This document shows positions 1 to 12,888 of a DNA stretch of 64,000 bases, piece after piece. The position numbers and the translations under genes are program-made. Where the stretch lies: positions 1 to 64,000 of the forward strand of contig NC_041782.1 in assembly GCF_900090045.1 (NCBI RefSeq). Direction: 5' to 3'. Under the pieces are notes generated by a model that worked only from the letters and a program-made list of their open reading frames with translations, was not told where the DNA came from and searched no databases. The first letter of the stretch is position 1. Each line of letters begins with the position of its first letter. Origin of the DNA: Plasmodium malariae. Its lineage: Eukaryota > Apicomplexa > Aconoidasida > Haemosporida > Plasmodiidae.

Positions 1-820
1 TACTTATGACAGCTAGCATTAAAATGCTGAAGCAAAATAAATATTCCATAAAGAAATTCTACTCCTAAACTTCCTATTTGATCTCCTAGATTTCCTTTTA
101 TAAGATTCCACAAACTAGTAAATGATGCAAATATTGGTTGCTCACCCATATCTAATGCACGTAATATAGGCAACCCTTTCCCAACAAGCAAAAAAGTATA
201 AATATAATAACTCCAAAACTATAACTTCTAAATTTTATTTTTTTTAAATCTATGTCATGGATTCTTCTGCTATTTTGAAGAAAATCATCATAATCTTTTT
301 TTCTGATAAATTTTTTTTCAAAATGAAAATGCTTTCCATCAAACATTACATTATTATAATCCATAACTTCTGTGTAGAATTGTGCCTTATTTAATGAGCT
401 TTTATAGTATTCTTTGTTTTTTCCTTTGGTTCCTTCTTTATTATTAGATATATTTTTTTTTTCGTATTCAGCTCTATTTGGCATAACATCATTTAGCTCT
501 ACAATATATGAATCCCTATTCTGCTTATACTTTGCCAGTAATCGATGTATTCTTGCATCTAATTTTATTCTAATTTTACTGTTAACACTGAATGATTCTG
601 TAAACTTGTTCTAAAAAAAAAAAATAGTAAATATTATTATTAAGAGCAATTAACAATTTCATCATTATAAAAGAATTAATATAGAACACGAAAAAAGAAA
701 TAATACAAATAACCGTAAATATTATTGTAATACCACTTCACAACTAATATAACATATCCAAGTTAAAAAAATAAATGCAGAAAATTTAATGAATACGATG
801 GAGTATGATTTTTGTTCCAT
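1..820 (-). pseudogene. fam-m-like exported protein, frameshifted, 3' end outside window
   Basis: Exon 1 is 734-820 (29 codons, MEQKSYSIVF..., ending in LTWIC plus six residues). The intron is 611-733 with GT/AG ends. Exon 2 starts at 610 and reads without a stop to 152. Exon 2 shows RLLAK at its residues 23-27 (PEXEL-like), the family core around KAQFYTEV and FDGKHFHFEKK from residue 75, then a first membrane segment ending LLGKG. There the frame breaks at the run of C/T/C at 171-183. One base off, the expected LPIL sequence continues leftward, with a possible second break near 25-45 before a hydrophobic second segment runs off the window. Related to the loci at 7039-7949 and 42720-43615. 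Real decay and a homopolymer sequencing error are both possible. Family membership is firm; the 'm' label is from memory. Confidence 0.8.
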
Positions 821-3509
821 GATACAGATATATAAAATTTTTATACATCAACTAAAAACAATGTTAATAATAACATAATTCTAATTATTAAAAATTCTGT
901 AATTCCTCTGAAATAACGTTATTATTATGGATTCACATAAATTAATAAAATTTGCTGAACTATTATTCATTTATAACATGTACAAAGAAATGTAACATAA
1001 ATATTATATTATAAAATTTTTATATTTATATTATCTTTTAAAAAATAATATGCGTTAAAAACAAATATTTAATTTATTTATAAATATTCAAAACATACAT
1101 TTAATTATTTAATGAAGTGCACTAATTAAATCATTTTTTTTTTATTCCTTTAATAAATACAATCAAAATATAAAAAATATACTATTTCATAATATTTCGA
1201 AATATAGAGAATATATAGAATATACAACTTGGAGAATGTAGATAATTCCTTGTTCTATATATTAATACAATAAGTAAAAATAATAAGGATTTTATTCTAA
1301 TTACAGTTCTAAATTCATAAACATTATATTGTAGAAGAACCACTTCTTATACTTAAAACATTTTTATTATTAAAACAATATTATAATAGTAACAATATAT
1401 TTAAAAAATTATATTTTACGCTATTTTAATGATAACAGACAATAAAGGTAATTCCTGAATATATACAATTTTTTATAGTATATAATATATTTAAAAAATA
1501 GAATTTATATGCTACTACCTTATCTATAAATTAACATATATTTTAATGATTAATGACAGATTTTTCTATATTTCTCCAACAATATTTGCATATTATAACT
1601 TTCAATTATTTTTGTTTTATAGCATTAGTTGTAAATAAAAAATATTATATTCATCCATATATAATTCTGTTTTGTTTTCTTTATTAAATATATATATTTA
1701 GAAGAAACATCAATATAAGAAAAACAAAAAAAGGAATTCTCAAAATTAAATAATTTCAGATATTTATATATATAATATTTAAATCGAATATAATATTTTA
1801 ACAAATTGTAATAATACGTAATATTAAAAAAAATATATATACTTTTTTTTTAAAATTGTTTCTACGAACATATTTAATTGTTCCATATTGTGTTCCCATA
1901 TATTCTAGTATAATATAAGTCCTAAATATTCTCTTACTATATTAAAATATGCATTGAATATTTCATTGACTAATCAGTACTTTTTAATGATTATGTAAAA
2001 AAGTTAATTAAATCATTTATTAAATATATATTATAATTTTTGATATGAATCTATAAAAAATATAAATATAATAAATTAAAATTCTTTCAAAATGATTGTA
2101 TAGATAATATTGTAATTTATACTTATTTAATTAAGCATTGTAAAAATAAAATATATAATAACCTAATAAATATGTATTATTAATACGTTTCAAAAAAAAT
2201 AAAAAAAAAATTTTATCTATTTATACAATATGGATAAAAAAATAACTCTGTTTTTTTAATAATTATTGTGTTTATAATATTATCATTATTATTATGAAGA
2301 AACTAATAATGGTTAATGCATACTATATATATGTATACTCCTTCAAAATAAAAGTGACATTTTACTTAATATAATTACCTTTAAGTATGAAAAAAAAACA
2401 TATCTATTACATTCATCTATATATAATTATATTATCATAGTAAGGACTGTATTTATTTTCATTATGCTTTCTGAAAATTTTTATTTTTATAGATATATTA
2501 CATGTTTTTAGTAGTTCATTTTTAAAAAATTAAAAAGCAAAAATAAAGAAATTTCAATATATTATGAATTAATATATAAATACGCGCTTAATTAATGAAT
2601 TTTATTCTCTAATATAGTAAAACACAAAAAATATGTATAGTATGTTAATATATTACTCTTCAAAATAATATATATATAATTAATATATTTTAGAAAATTG
2701 TATTAATATGAACCCTTGAACACTAGTAAATAATATTTCTAATTCATTTAATTGTAAATACTAGTATTACAAAAGTTATTGAACTATAATAAATAATTAA
2801 TACTTAAATATTGAATTATTTTACTGTATATTTATTCACATTTATTCATTGCAAAAAAAAAAAAAGTAAACGTAAATTAAAAAATTTATTACGATGAATA
2901 TATTTTATGGTACATTCTCCATAAAACCTGTTTTATAGAATGAATATTATGTTTTTTTTAAATCAAAAGATATATATATATCTATGCAAAAAACAGATTC
3001 GCTTTGTTTTGTTGCATATAAAACAAAGACACATCCTTTAATTAGAACTAATAATTCATTTTTTTAATATCACCATCAAATCATAATTTTCGAATGTAAC
3101 AATTAAAAAATAATAAGTATTATCGTATATAGCTCTAACATATATTAACATACAACTTAAATAATATTATACTAATTTTCCCATTATATATGAATTTTAA
3201 CAAAAAAACATTTTTCATAAGAATCAATTGAAATACAAACATATATAAACATATATTAAGTTATATTTAATTATGTTTAAGAAAGTTCCTTAAAATAATA
3301 ATTGAAAAACATCGAAACATCTGAATTCACTAAAAAGAACTTAACATAATTTTGTACTATTATACATTAAAAGCAGAAAGTATACATGGGGATATTTATA
3401 AAATTATGTAATCCTATATATGCATATTAAGCATATCTCTAAACATATTACATATATTACCTCATATTAAAGGCTTCCTTATATAAAATTAAGTACTTTG
3501 TTATATATT
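821..3509. other. Intergenic: 5' module of the first fam-m gene, then 3' flank of the next gene
   Basis: No gene is seen. The part next to the gene on the left carries landmarks found upstream of the other exported genes: an ATTCAAAACAT-type block near 1086, a TATAGAGAATAT/GGAGAATGTAG block at 1202-1262, and a TATATATATTTAGAAGAAA motif near 1692 followed by an A-rich tract. From about 3300 on it is the 3' flank of the fam-l gene to the right, with a GAAAAACATC...ACTAAAAAG stretch about 190 bp past its stop. Confidence 0.6.
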
Positions 3510-4464
3510 TTACTTTTTTCTGAACTTAATTTTTTCATACTTATTAACTTTTTTATGGTAATATACAATTCCTAACATAATTGTGATACCCAATACAAAG
3601 AAAGATAAGAAATATATTATAGTAGTAAAAAATTTTAAAATGACAATGGAAAAATTCCCATTAGTTAGTTTAATAACACCCTCAAACATTTTCTTAAAAG
3701 GGGAACCCGTATTCCATTACATAAGGTCTCGATCCATCCATCTTTATAATTCACAATCATTATTCGATACAGCTCATTAACAATACCACAACCCACAAAT
3801 AAGTCCAATGTGAGAGATATTGATAACATAAAAAACAATAATAAAGGTAAAGCAAGTTTTATTCCGCATTTTTTAAGTACTATATTTTTATAAACCTTAT
3901 CACTGATTGTCTTGCTATTTTTAAGAAAATCTACATAATCAAGTTCTTTGAATATTTTTTTTTCCAAACGGGAATATTTTTTTGTTTCACATATATTAAA
4001 TTTATTTTTCAGAGCTTGTTTATATTCCCCCAAATTATTCAATGAACATCCATTCGATGTCTTCTTTTTTCCTGTTTCCTCTTTATCATTTATATGTATA
4101 TCTTTTTTTCTATGTAATTTATTGTATTGTATCTCTTTTCTTAACCCTAGAATGCACGAATCCTTATTTTGTCTATATTTCGCCAGTACTCTATAAGTTG
4201 TTAGACGCAATTTACTCCCATTATTTTTCTTCGCGCACGTTAATTTATTAAACATAACCTAAAAATCAAAGTAAACATTTATTATTTACAGAAAAAAATA
4301 TATATATTCTAGAAAATAGTATTAATAAAAATAAATGGAAGAAATATTAATGATGTATGAACCCGCAAATAACACTATCTTACCCTATCATAGGAAAAAT
4401 GATATATCCAATATATTAAGATACAAATTTTAATAAAAAAAAGGAGCCTAATTTTTTTTTTCAT
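3510..4464 (-). pseudogene. fam-l-like exported protein, single frameshift before second membrane segment
   Basis: Exon 1 is 4384-4464 (27 codons, MKKKIRLLFFIKI..., AG|GTAAGA donor). The intron is 4259-4383. Exon 2 starts at 4258. It shows RVLAK at protein residues 50-54 (PEXEL-like), the fam-l core TKKYSRLEKKIFKELDYVDF near residues 119-138, and a first membrane segment near 162-180. The reading frame stops at 3665. At 3700-3703 there is a run of four C on the coding strand; reading past it with one base fewer restores a second membrane segment and the family ending YYHKKVNKYEKIKF, with a stop at 3510-3512. So one base separates this from an intact gene of about 275 residues. It lies 2.7 kb upstream of the fam-m locus on its left, the usual pair spacing. 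An assembly error in the homopolymer is a live alternative. Confidence 0.82.
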
Positions 4465-7038
4465 GATTTAGTTCTCAATATCGTAATATATTCAGTAAAA
4501 AAAATATTAACAATAATATAATATTCGACCAATAATAAAGTATACTCAAACTATAAAAAAAAAAAATTTATATTAATTCTTCGTAAAAACGAAATGAAAT
4601 ATATATGACAATGACGCTTTTGACGATAGAATTAAGTTGAAATAAATTTAAAAATATATTATAGTATTTTTTTTAACTTTATTTTAAAAAAAATTAATTT
4701 TCATTAAAATAAAATAATATGAACAGTTTCATAAATATTCAAAATATAAACTTTAATAAATTAATCTAGTAGAGTAATTAATAATTTCTTATAAATTTAC
4801 TTCAAAAAGAAAATATAAGATTTCTTAATAATTCTGTATATTCAATTCATGTAGAGTACAGAATATATATCCTACAGTTTGGATAGAATATATATAACAC
4901 GATGTTCCATATATTAAGATAATAATAACTAATTTAAGAAATTTTCTTTTCCAAAAAATTTAAATTTGTCAAATGTACGTTTAGTAATCGTAATTTATAA
5001 TTCTTAAATAACATTAATTATAATATTAACATAATAGTATTTATTATATATAAATAAAAAAATCTTAGTACAACATTTTTCGTTATATTATTTATACTGC
5101 TTACATTGATTACTACATAAAAACATTTATTCTTTTACAGCATATAATCTATTTACAAAATGAGAATATATAATATACTAACAAATCTATAAAAAATTTT
5201 TATTTGAAAGGTTAATAAATTATAATTTCTTACTTTTTCATAATAATTTTTGAATTTATAATTTTTAATTTAGTCCATACCGTTATTTATATATAAAATA
5301 TTTTTAAATTTATCTTGTTATTTTTCCTTCTTTTTTTTTTTCATATATAAATATATATATTTAGAAAAAATACCAAGACCAGATATATTGCAGTTTTTGT
5401 AATAATTGCTTTAACATGTGAACAAATTCCTTATTGTAATGAATTATTCTAATTCCATTAATAATATTATTATATGAAATATCTTTTTGACATATTTTTA
5501 TAATAGATATTTAATTAATATATATATAATACATTTAACTAAGAAATTATGTAGCATTAATAAGAAAATATTTAATATGACAATTATATTAATTATTAAA
5601 ATAACATAATAATATATAAAATGAATATTTCAATACATAATATTTCTACTAAATAAGAAATAACACTAATACAATTTGATTATTTTCTAGCAGTATTCTA
5701 ATCCCAAACCATGAAGCATAAATCATAAACATATATTTATAAATTATACATGAAAGAATAATCCTTGTTTTCTAGAAGTATTCTTGTTTTTTATGCTATT
5801 ACTTTATTTAAAAAATTATATTTATAAATATGAAATAATATGTAATAATCAATACAAACTATATGCATTTTTATATATCTTTAAAATAATAATTAATAAT
5901 TACATAATATATTTATAAACCTATAAATTATAAAAAAAATGTAAAAAATAGTACGCACTCATCATAAACGCTTGTAGAATATATAAATGTAGTTTAATTA
6001 CCCCAAATAATAGCTTACATTGTTACATAAATATAATGCATTTTTAGAAATATATAATAATTAGACAAAAAAAAAAAAGTTTTCCTTATATTATCAAACC
6101 ATATATAGTTAAACATAATTCATTAATTTAATTCTTGAATAACATGAAAAATAAAAACAATATATATTTATCTATTAACGTTTATTGTAATATGTATTAA
6201 AATATTTTATTTAAAATAGAGATAACTGTACAATTACGAACAATAATAAAATGATAAATACATTTAATTATTTATATAATTGTAGTGTTTTAGAATAAAG
6301 AAGTTAGTAAATAATTATATATAATCGATATAAAAAAAAATATTTCTTTATTATATTTTAATTATTTCACATTTATATTACCGAAAAACAAAAATGAAAT
6401 TCTCTTAAAAAGATTTCTACCGTTAGTACATTCTAAAAAATATTTTACATAATATACAAAATATAGAATAAAATATTAAGATTTTTCATAAATTAAAAAT
6501 ATATAAATGTACTTATCAGTATAAATAAATGCGTCTAAATCCTTTTATTAATTCTAAAATAATTCACATTTATTGATTTCTTAAAAATAATAATGTATTT
6601 TCATAATAAACAAAATAAATAATAATTTTATATGAGAACAAAACAATAGATAGCACGCACTTATTATTAGTTAATATATAAAATATTACAAAAAAATTTT
6701 AAAAGTATATATATGGTAATATTATTTATTTCTTTTAAAACACATTCACATATTTTACGTGAATATATATATGAATACAAAAATAAATATTTTACGTCAA
6801 ATGTATGTAATAATGGTTAACACATCAAAATGACTATTATAAAACATTAAAATATACTAATTCAAAAAAAAAATTGAAAATCATGCATTTTTACTTTGAT
6901 GCATCAAGAATTCAAAGTATACATATCTGTAATGATAAAATTATGTAAATCATAGTTATTTCTATTAAGAATATATCACTAAATATATCACAGATATAAC
7001 ATCGTATTAATAACTTGCTTACAGAAAAATACATAATA
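4465..7038. other. Intergenic: fam-l 5' module and fam-m 3' flank
   Basis: No gene is seen. The shared upstream landmarks sit at about 4735 (ATTCAAAATAT), 4860-4920 (degenerate GAATATATAT...GGATAGAATA...CCATATATTAAG) and 5350-5375 (TATATATATTTAGAAAAAA). The right end, roughly 6880-7038, resembles the 3' flanks of the other exported genes. Confidence 0.55.
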
Positions 7039-7949
7039 TTATTCATATCCCTCATTTATCAACTTAATTTTTTGATATCTTTCATTATTTCTCAAGATCT
7101 TATAAATCCCTATTATAATTAAGACCGCTAACATAATAAAGTTACTGCATATAATATTATATAAGCATGTGCTTCATTTTGTAAACCTAATGTATTTTTA
7201 AGAAACCCTAAAATTACAGTATCTATATCGCCTCCATTACCTTGAGCAGGTGTACTCAACGAGGATAAATGGAATCCACGTAATATAGGTAATCCTATTC
7301 CTAAAAGAAAAAAAATAAACAATATAGCAACTCCAAATCGGTAATTTTTAAATTTTATTTTATTTAAAGCTATATTTCCAATTCTTCTTTTTTTTTCAAA
7401 AAAATGATCATAATCTTTTTTTCTGATCCATTTTTTTTGAAAATGAAAATGCTTTCCATCAAACATTCCATTATCATAATCGATAATTTCTGTATAGTAT
7501 TGGGACTTATTTAATAAACTTCTATTAAATTGTTCTTTTTTTCTTTTATCCCATTTTCTATTATTAGATAGATTTATACTTTTGCATTCTCCATTATTAG
7601 TTGTAATATCTTTTAACACTAAATTACTTGAATTCCTATCTTGCTTATATTTTGCTAGTAATCGATAATTTCTTGTATCTGATTTTCTATCAAATCCACA
7701 GTTCTCATTCAAGAATTTGTTAGACATTTTCTAAAATAAAAGAAAAATGTAAATATGTACTATTTATTAGAATGCAAAAATTAAAGAATAAAAAAAATCA
7801 TTAATAAATATAATATACAAAGAATAAAAACAATACAAATTACTTAAATAATATTATCGTACTATATCAATGTTAAAGTAACATATCCAAGTTAAAAGGA
7901 TAAACGCAACAATTTTAATGAATAATATTAACATAATTTTTTCTTCCAT
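7039..7949 (-). pseudogene. fam-m-like exported protein, frameshift inside second membrane segment
   Basis: Exon 1 is 7863-7949 (29 codons, MEEKIMLILFIKI...LLTWIC...). The intron is 7731-7862 (GTACGATAATATT donor). Exon 2 starts at 7730. RLLAK is at residues 52-56. The fam-m core runs from SQYYTEIIDY to GKHFHFQKK (about residues 104-129), followed by a basic KKDYDHFF stretch and a first membrane segment at about 160-179 ending GIGLPIL. The frame reaches a stop at 7128 (229 residues). In another frame the sequence continues as a hydrophobic stretch and the fam-m tail KILRNNERYQKIKL, ending at 7039-7041, so a shift occurred at about 7129-7145. The last 30 or so residues of the original protein are therefore lost. 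No homopolymer longer than three bases is at the break, so real decay is somewhat more likely than a base-calling error. Confidence 0.82.
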
Positions 7950-10900
7950 GATACGTATCATTAATATTCTGATTTATATATTAAAAAAAAAATAATAATT
8001 TTATAATATAGTTGCAAATATAAAGTTTGCTATTTTTTTTTTTAAAGCTTTTTTCTAATTGCTACGTTTATACTTTATAAAAAATATATAAAAATAATGA
8101 ATATTATATTTACAAAAAGAAATAATCGAAAAATTATAGTACAAATAGTTTATGTTAAAGTTGTTAAAAAAAAATAAACGTTTATTTAAATAAAATAACT
8201 TCAATACATTCATAAATATTCAAAATATATTATTTCTTTACTTAACATAATGCATCGATTAAATAATTTTTTTTTAATCCTTTTTCAAAATAAAATAAAA
8301 AGAAAATTATATGTTCCTTTTAAATTTAGTAATATTGAGTTTATATAGAATATATAGGAGGTACATAATGTATGTATTATACATTTCTCAAGATATTAAA
8401 ACATTAAATACTAATTTAAAGGATGTTATCCCATTAATAAAGCTAATATTATAAACATTATATTTTAGAAGAACATGCTAATATTCTTAATAATATTAAT
8501 AATACAATTAACGTAATTGTTATAATAATTGATAAAAAAATAACATTATATATTACGTTATTTATAACAGATAATTTAGTTACTTCTTAAGAACGTACAT
8601 TACTTTATAGAGTATAATGTTATTAAAAAAATATAATGAATTTTGTACTATATAATTGATGAGAAAATATGTATTTTAATGGAAAACAATGACTAATTTT
8701 TTATTATTGTAAAATAATTTTTAATAATTATTATTCTTAATTAAGTTTAATTTATATCATTATTTCTAAATGAAATGATTCCAAATACTCAACTCAATTT
8801 TTTTTTAATTAAATATATATATTTACAAGAAATATATTTGAAAAAAAAAGAAGTGATTTTAGTATAAAATGTTTAAATGCAGAATAATCATGGATTAGTA
8901 ATGCATTTTTTTAACACTATCTTGAATAAAAATAATAATCATTTTGGTTTTCAATTTAATTTTTCATAGAAATACTAATAATTTTTGTAAAACTAAACTA
9001 AATCAACAATTTATTAACTTCACTAATATTATCCTTAATGTATGAATCATTTAATTTATTTGTGATATACTTTATTAGTCAAAATTAATGATCTCTTATA
9101 TATATTATAGCTAAATATTATGTTTATACTAATTTATTCGAAATTTCCTACAAGTATTTTGAAACATAAACTAAAATTATTTTATACACACAAGTATGGA
9201 TTTTGCGAAAAAGAATATAATTACTTAAAACATTGTAACATTTAATAGTAACACAAAAATGAAAAAGTACTAAGATATATATTAAAATGTTTTTTTGTAA
9301 TGCAGTGAACCTTTTTACTTTCATTTATCTATATATATACCTTAATTATTCTAGCTCGAACTATAATTTTTCAAAAACAAATTAAATATTTAAGCTGTTT
9401 TATATTCTAAGGTATGCATTTTTATATATGCAAATCGCACAATTACCAAAAAAAATATTGGCCTTAATCCTTTATGTTAATTTGAGTTTAAGAATACCAA
9501 TTTTAAGAAAAATAAATATCACGTAAAAAGATCGTATATAAATTTAAAGTCATTTATTATTTTTATATAATTAAGTCATTTACTCCAAATAAAACTTAAG
9601 ATTATAATGAAGATATACTGAAGTTTATAGCATTAATAAATGCGTAATTTTATATGGAAGAATTTACAATATAAAATAATACAGTTTAAAAATACAAAAT
9701 TTTATATACAAAAAATTTACTAAAACTCAGGAAATTTTTTTATGTATGAATATTTTTCTTTTAAATATTAACGACATTGAAATAAGGCATTTATGATTTA
9801 TACATAAATACTCTCAAAATAATATATTAAATAGTAACTCTTGTGCAACTAATGTAAATAAAATAAATTTGATGTATTATGAAATATAACTTTGAGAACA
9901 AAAATATTTATATTTGTATGTTTTTATTCCTTATACTTTGATTCATTTAGCGTTGTAGATAGATATAAAAATATTATATATTAAATGTATTATTTTAATA
10001 ATATAATGATAATTTATAGCAGTTTTCCTAGGAAAATTACTTTTGTAAAAACTAAATTATAAAAGAAAAAAAGAAATTGTAGATCTAAGGTGTATATATA
10101 ATGAATATTTTTCAGTTATTCTTCTATTTTTATTTTTTTTGTTAACTTTTCTTACTATTTTTATTACATAATTTATATAAAGCTTAATTTATTTTATTTA
10201 TATATATAATTCAATTTTTGTATAATATACTTTTTTCATTTTTTAACCCTTACACATTACTAATATCCTAATTTTACAGTATATATTTCCTATGATAATA
10301 TATATTTCAAAGTTCAACAATTTTGTATTTTATTGTAAAATAATTGTAATAATTTTTTTTTTCTGTCATCCATAGATAGTTTTATGGGATCATTGATTTT
10401 ATTAAATTATTCTATTCTTTTATAATAGCGCTGATATATATTATTCTCTATAATATTATGCTTTTTCTTTTAATTTTTCTTCAATAAATTTAATAATACA
10501 TTATATATATATTGACCAAATATGTTTCCTTATATATTTATATTTTGACTATATATAATATATTTTTAAGAAACAATATCTATATAATATAAAATTACAA
10601 AAATGATAAAATATTTTTAATCATTTTTATTTTATATAACTTTTTGTTTATCATCATTTTATATATAATAAAAAATAAAAACTTTATTAATTACAGATAA
10701 TTACATTCAGTAGATATTTCTATAATGTTATGTTTAGGAATACCATTTTTATCAATGAAAATGCTGAAATCACTTTTTTCTGTGATGTCTTATAAAATTG
10801 TTATTATTTTCATGATTTATTTTATTTTTGTATAACATTTTTCTCTAATGTAAAAATATAAAGAATATTATATAGTTGTAGCTTTTATTTAAAGAATTAT

Positions 10901-11650
10901 TCATAATAAAAATTAAACAAATTATATTTATTATTTTTACCATGTAAATTTATGTTATGAATATTAAGAGCTAATGAAAAACTTATATTTCCATATTCAT
11001 ATAAAAAGTTATTTCATTTAATTTAACAGAATATGCTATTTCCAAAATTAGGTTATATATTTCAGAATTTATAATATATATAATCATTTATTTTATTGTA
11101 TATTATTTATTGTACTACTGATGCATTTTATATGACCTGTATTATACGGTGCACATTACTTTTGTCATAATAACTATTATTTACAATGTACTATTTCAAA
11201 GAATTAACTATACCTTCTATGGCTATTTCTACTTTAAGTTGTGAGTTTCCACTATACTACTATATGTAAAAAATATTTAATTTTCATAAACTTCAAAAAT
11301 CCAAATATTTTAATTCATTTTTAATTGCATTTTGACTAATAATACATAAATTAAAAGAACGAAAAACATGGAAATTTCGAATTTAACACTCCTTTTTTTT
11401 ATTAATTTTAATTCTCTATATATTTTATTTAATAACTTTTTTTACAATGATAATATATCAATAATGTATTCTTATTTACTGTAAATTATAATATCAGTTG
11501 CTATATCATAATTTTCTGTCTACTGATATAGACGTTCTAATTTATGTATATTTTTTTTTTTTTTCTAATAGAAGAATGTATGGTCAAATGTTCTTGTTAA
11601 AATTATTATTCTTAATATAAAGTTAATATATACATTTCGTAAAAGATTAC
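7950..11650. other. Intergenic: fam-m 5' module and PIR 3' flank
   Basis: No gene is seen on either strand. Upstream landmarks of the fam-m gene are at about 8217 (ATTCAAAATATA), 8340-8400 (ATATAGAATATATAGGAGG...) and 8812-8840 (TATATATATTTACAAGAAA, then an A-tract). The remainder to 11650 is AT-rich sequence downstream of the PIR gene with no readable frame. Confidence 0.55.
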
Positions 11651-12888
11651 TCATGCGGCATGATATGCTACATTTAATTGTTTTCTACCTAAATTTGATT
11701 TTCTTTGTTCATTCGTGTATTCTGTTAATTCTAGTATATCCATTTCATCAAAATTACGTCTAATTGATTTTTTCTTTAATACTTTAGTATGTATCCATGG
11801 TACAATTGGAGTAAACTATTATTCAAAAGATATATACAAGATGATTATATAATAATTATTTCATTGTTACTTTTTATTTGTTTATGTATTAAACAAATAT
11901 AAATGGAAGTAAATTAAGTTATTTAATTATATAAATAATATTAATAATTACTTTATATAGTAGGAAGCCAATGAAGAAAATGCCAACAAAGGGTAGAACA
12001 AAGAACAGAAAAATTTGAGATGAACTAAAGGCAGATACATTAATTACGTGTTCTGGGTCAATATAAGTAGTACCATAACGGCTTGAAACTCGGTCTTCTG
12101 GGGACACCTCCTCTATTTTACATGTCAAAGGTAATAGCTTTTTTTCAAAACAACTAGAAACATGTGTTTTGAGTTGCATACAATACGATTCAAATTTTGT
12201 TTCTGTACATTTATATATTTCATTATAAGCACTATTAGCTTTAAGAAGATAAGCATTAAATTCACTGTCACATATATTATTATATTCTTTGAGTGTATTC
12301 TCAATATTGTCGTGATCTTTACAATAATCATACACAATCTTCATTTTTTCAAACTTCTCCTTATTAACATCTGTAAAAAAATTACATTTGCATTTACCAC
12401 GCTCATAAAGAGCATTTGAAATTTTAATAAGTATTCCAATAACATCTGAAAATGAATTTTCCTCTATATTATTTAATAATAATTCATTGCCTAACCAATA
12501 GTACAAATTTCGACATTTTTCTTTACATTCATCTCCTTCATTAGTAAAAGCTACGTGACATAAAGCATTCACAAGCCTATTTTCAATACTGTTAATTTTC
12601 TCATATATATTTAATTTAGATCTTTCTTCTTTAAATTTTCTCTTTTCATCAGACCCGAAGCAATAATCGAATTCTTTCTCAAAATTTTGTCTATAATAAA
12701 TTTTGGATGGTAGTGCTTGTATAAAATTTTCCTTAGAGTAAATAAAAAAAAAAAAAAATTGTACATAATTAGAAAAGCCTTATTTCTCATATTTATTTTA
12801 TTAACGTAGTTCATGAGAAAAAGAATATTCCACTGAATATGCATAATTCTCAATTTAAAAAGTTATAAACCTGTAGTACACTGGGCAT
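11651..12888 (-). CDS. pir: PIR protein, intact three-exon gene (320 aa)
   Basis: PIR proteins are variant Plasmodium proteins, exported or displayed on infected cells. Exon 1 is 12871-12888 (MPSVLQ). Exon 2 is 11952-12731 (260 codons). Exon 3 is 11651-11815 (54 codons plus stop). Both introns (12732-12870 and 11816-11951) have GT/AG ends and phase 0. Exon 2 begins with an LPS motif at residues 13-15 (ALPSKIYYRQNFEKEFDYC), is Cys-rich through its middle, and ends in one membrane segment at about 245-264. Exon 3 opens with FTPIVPWIHTKVLKKKS, the usual cytoplasmic start of PIR tails, and ends NVAYHAA. The LPS start, the short-long-short exon plan, the single late membrane helix and the FTP tail together are diagnostic. 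No stop or frameshift was found. It lacks the shared 5' module of the exported families. The in-frame GTG at 12572 is internal, not a start. Confidence 0.93.

Noticed and set aside
12611..12853. Minus-strand 80-codon frame overlapping the PIR gene
   Set aside because: It is another frame over PIR exon 2 and intron 1. The correct frame continues PIR exon 2 to 12731.
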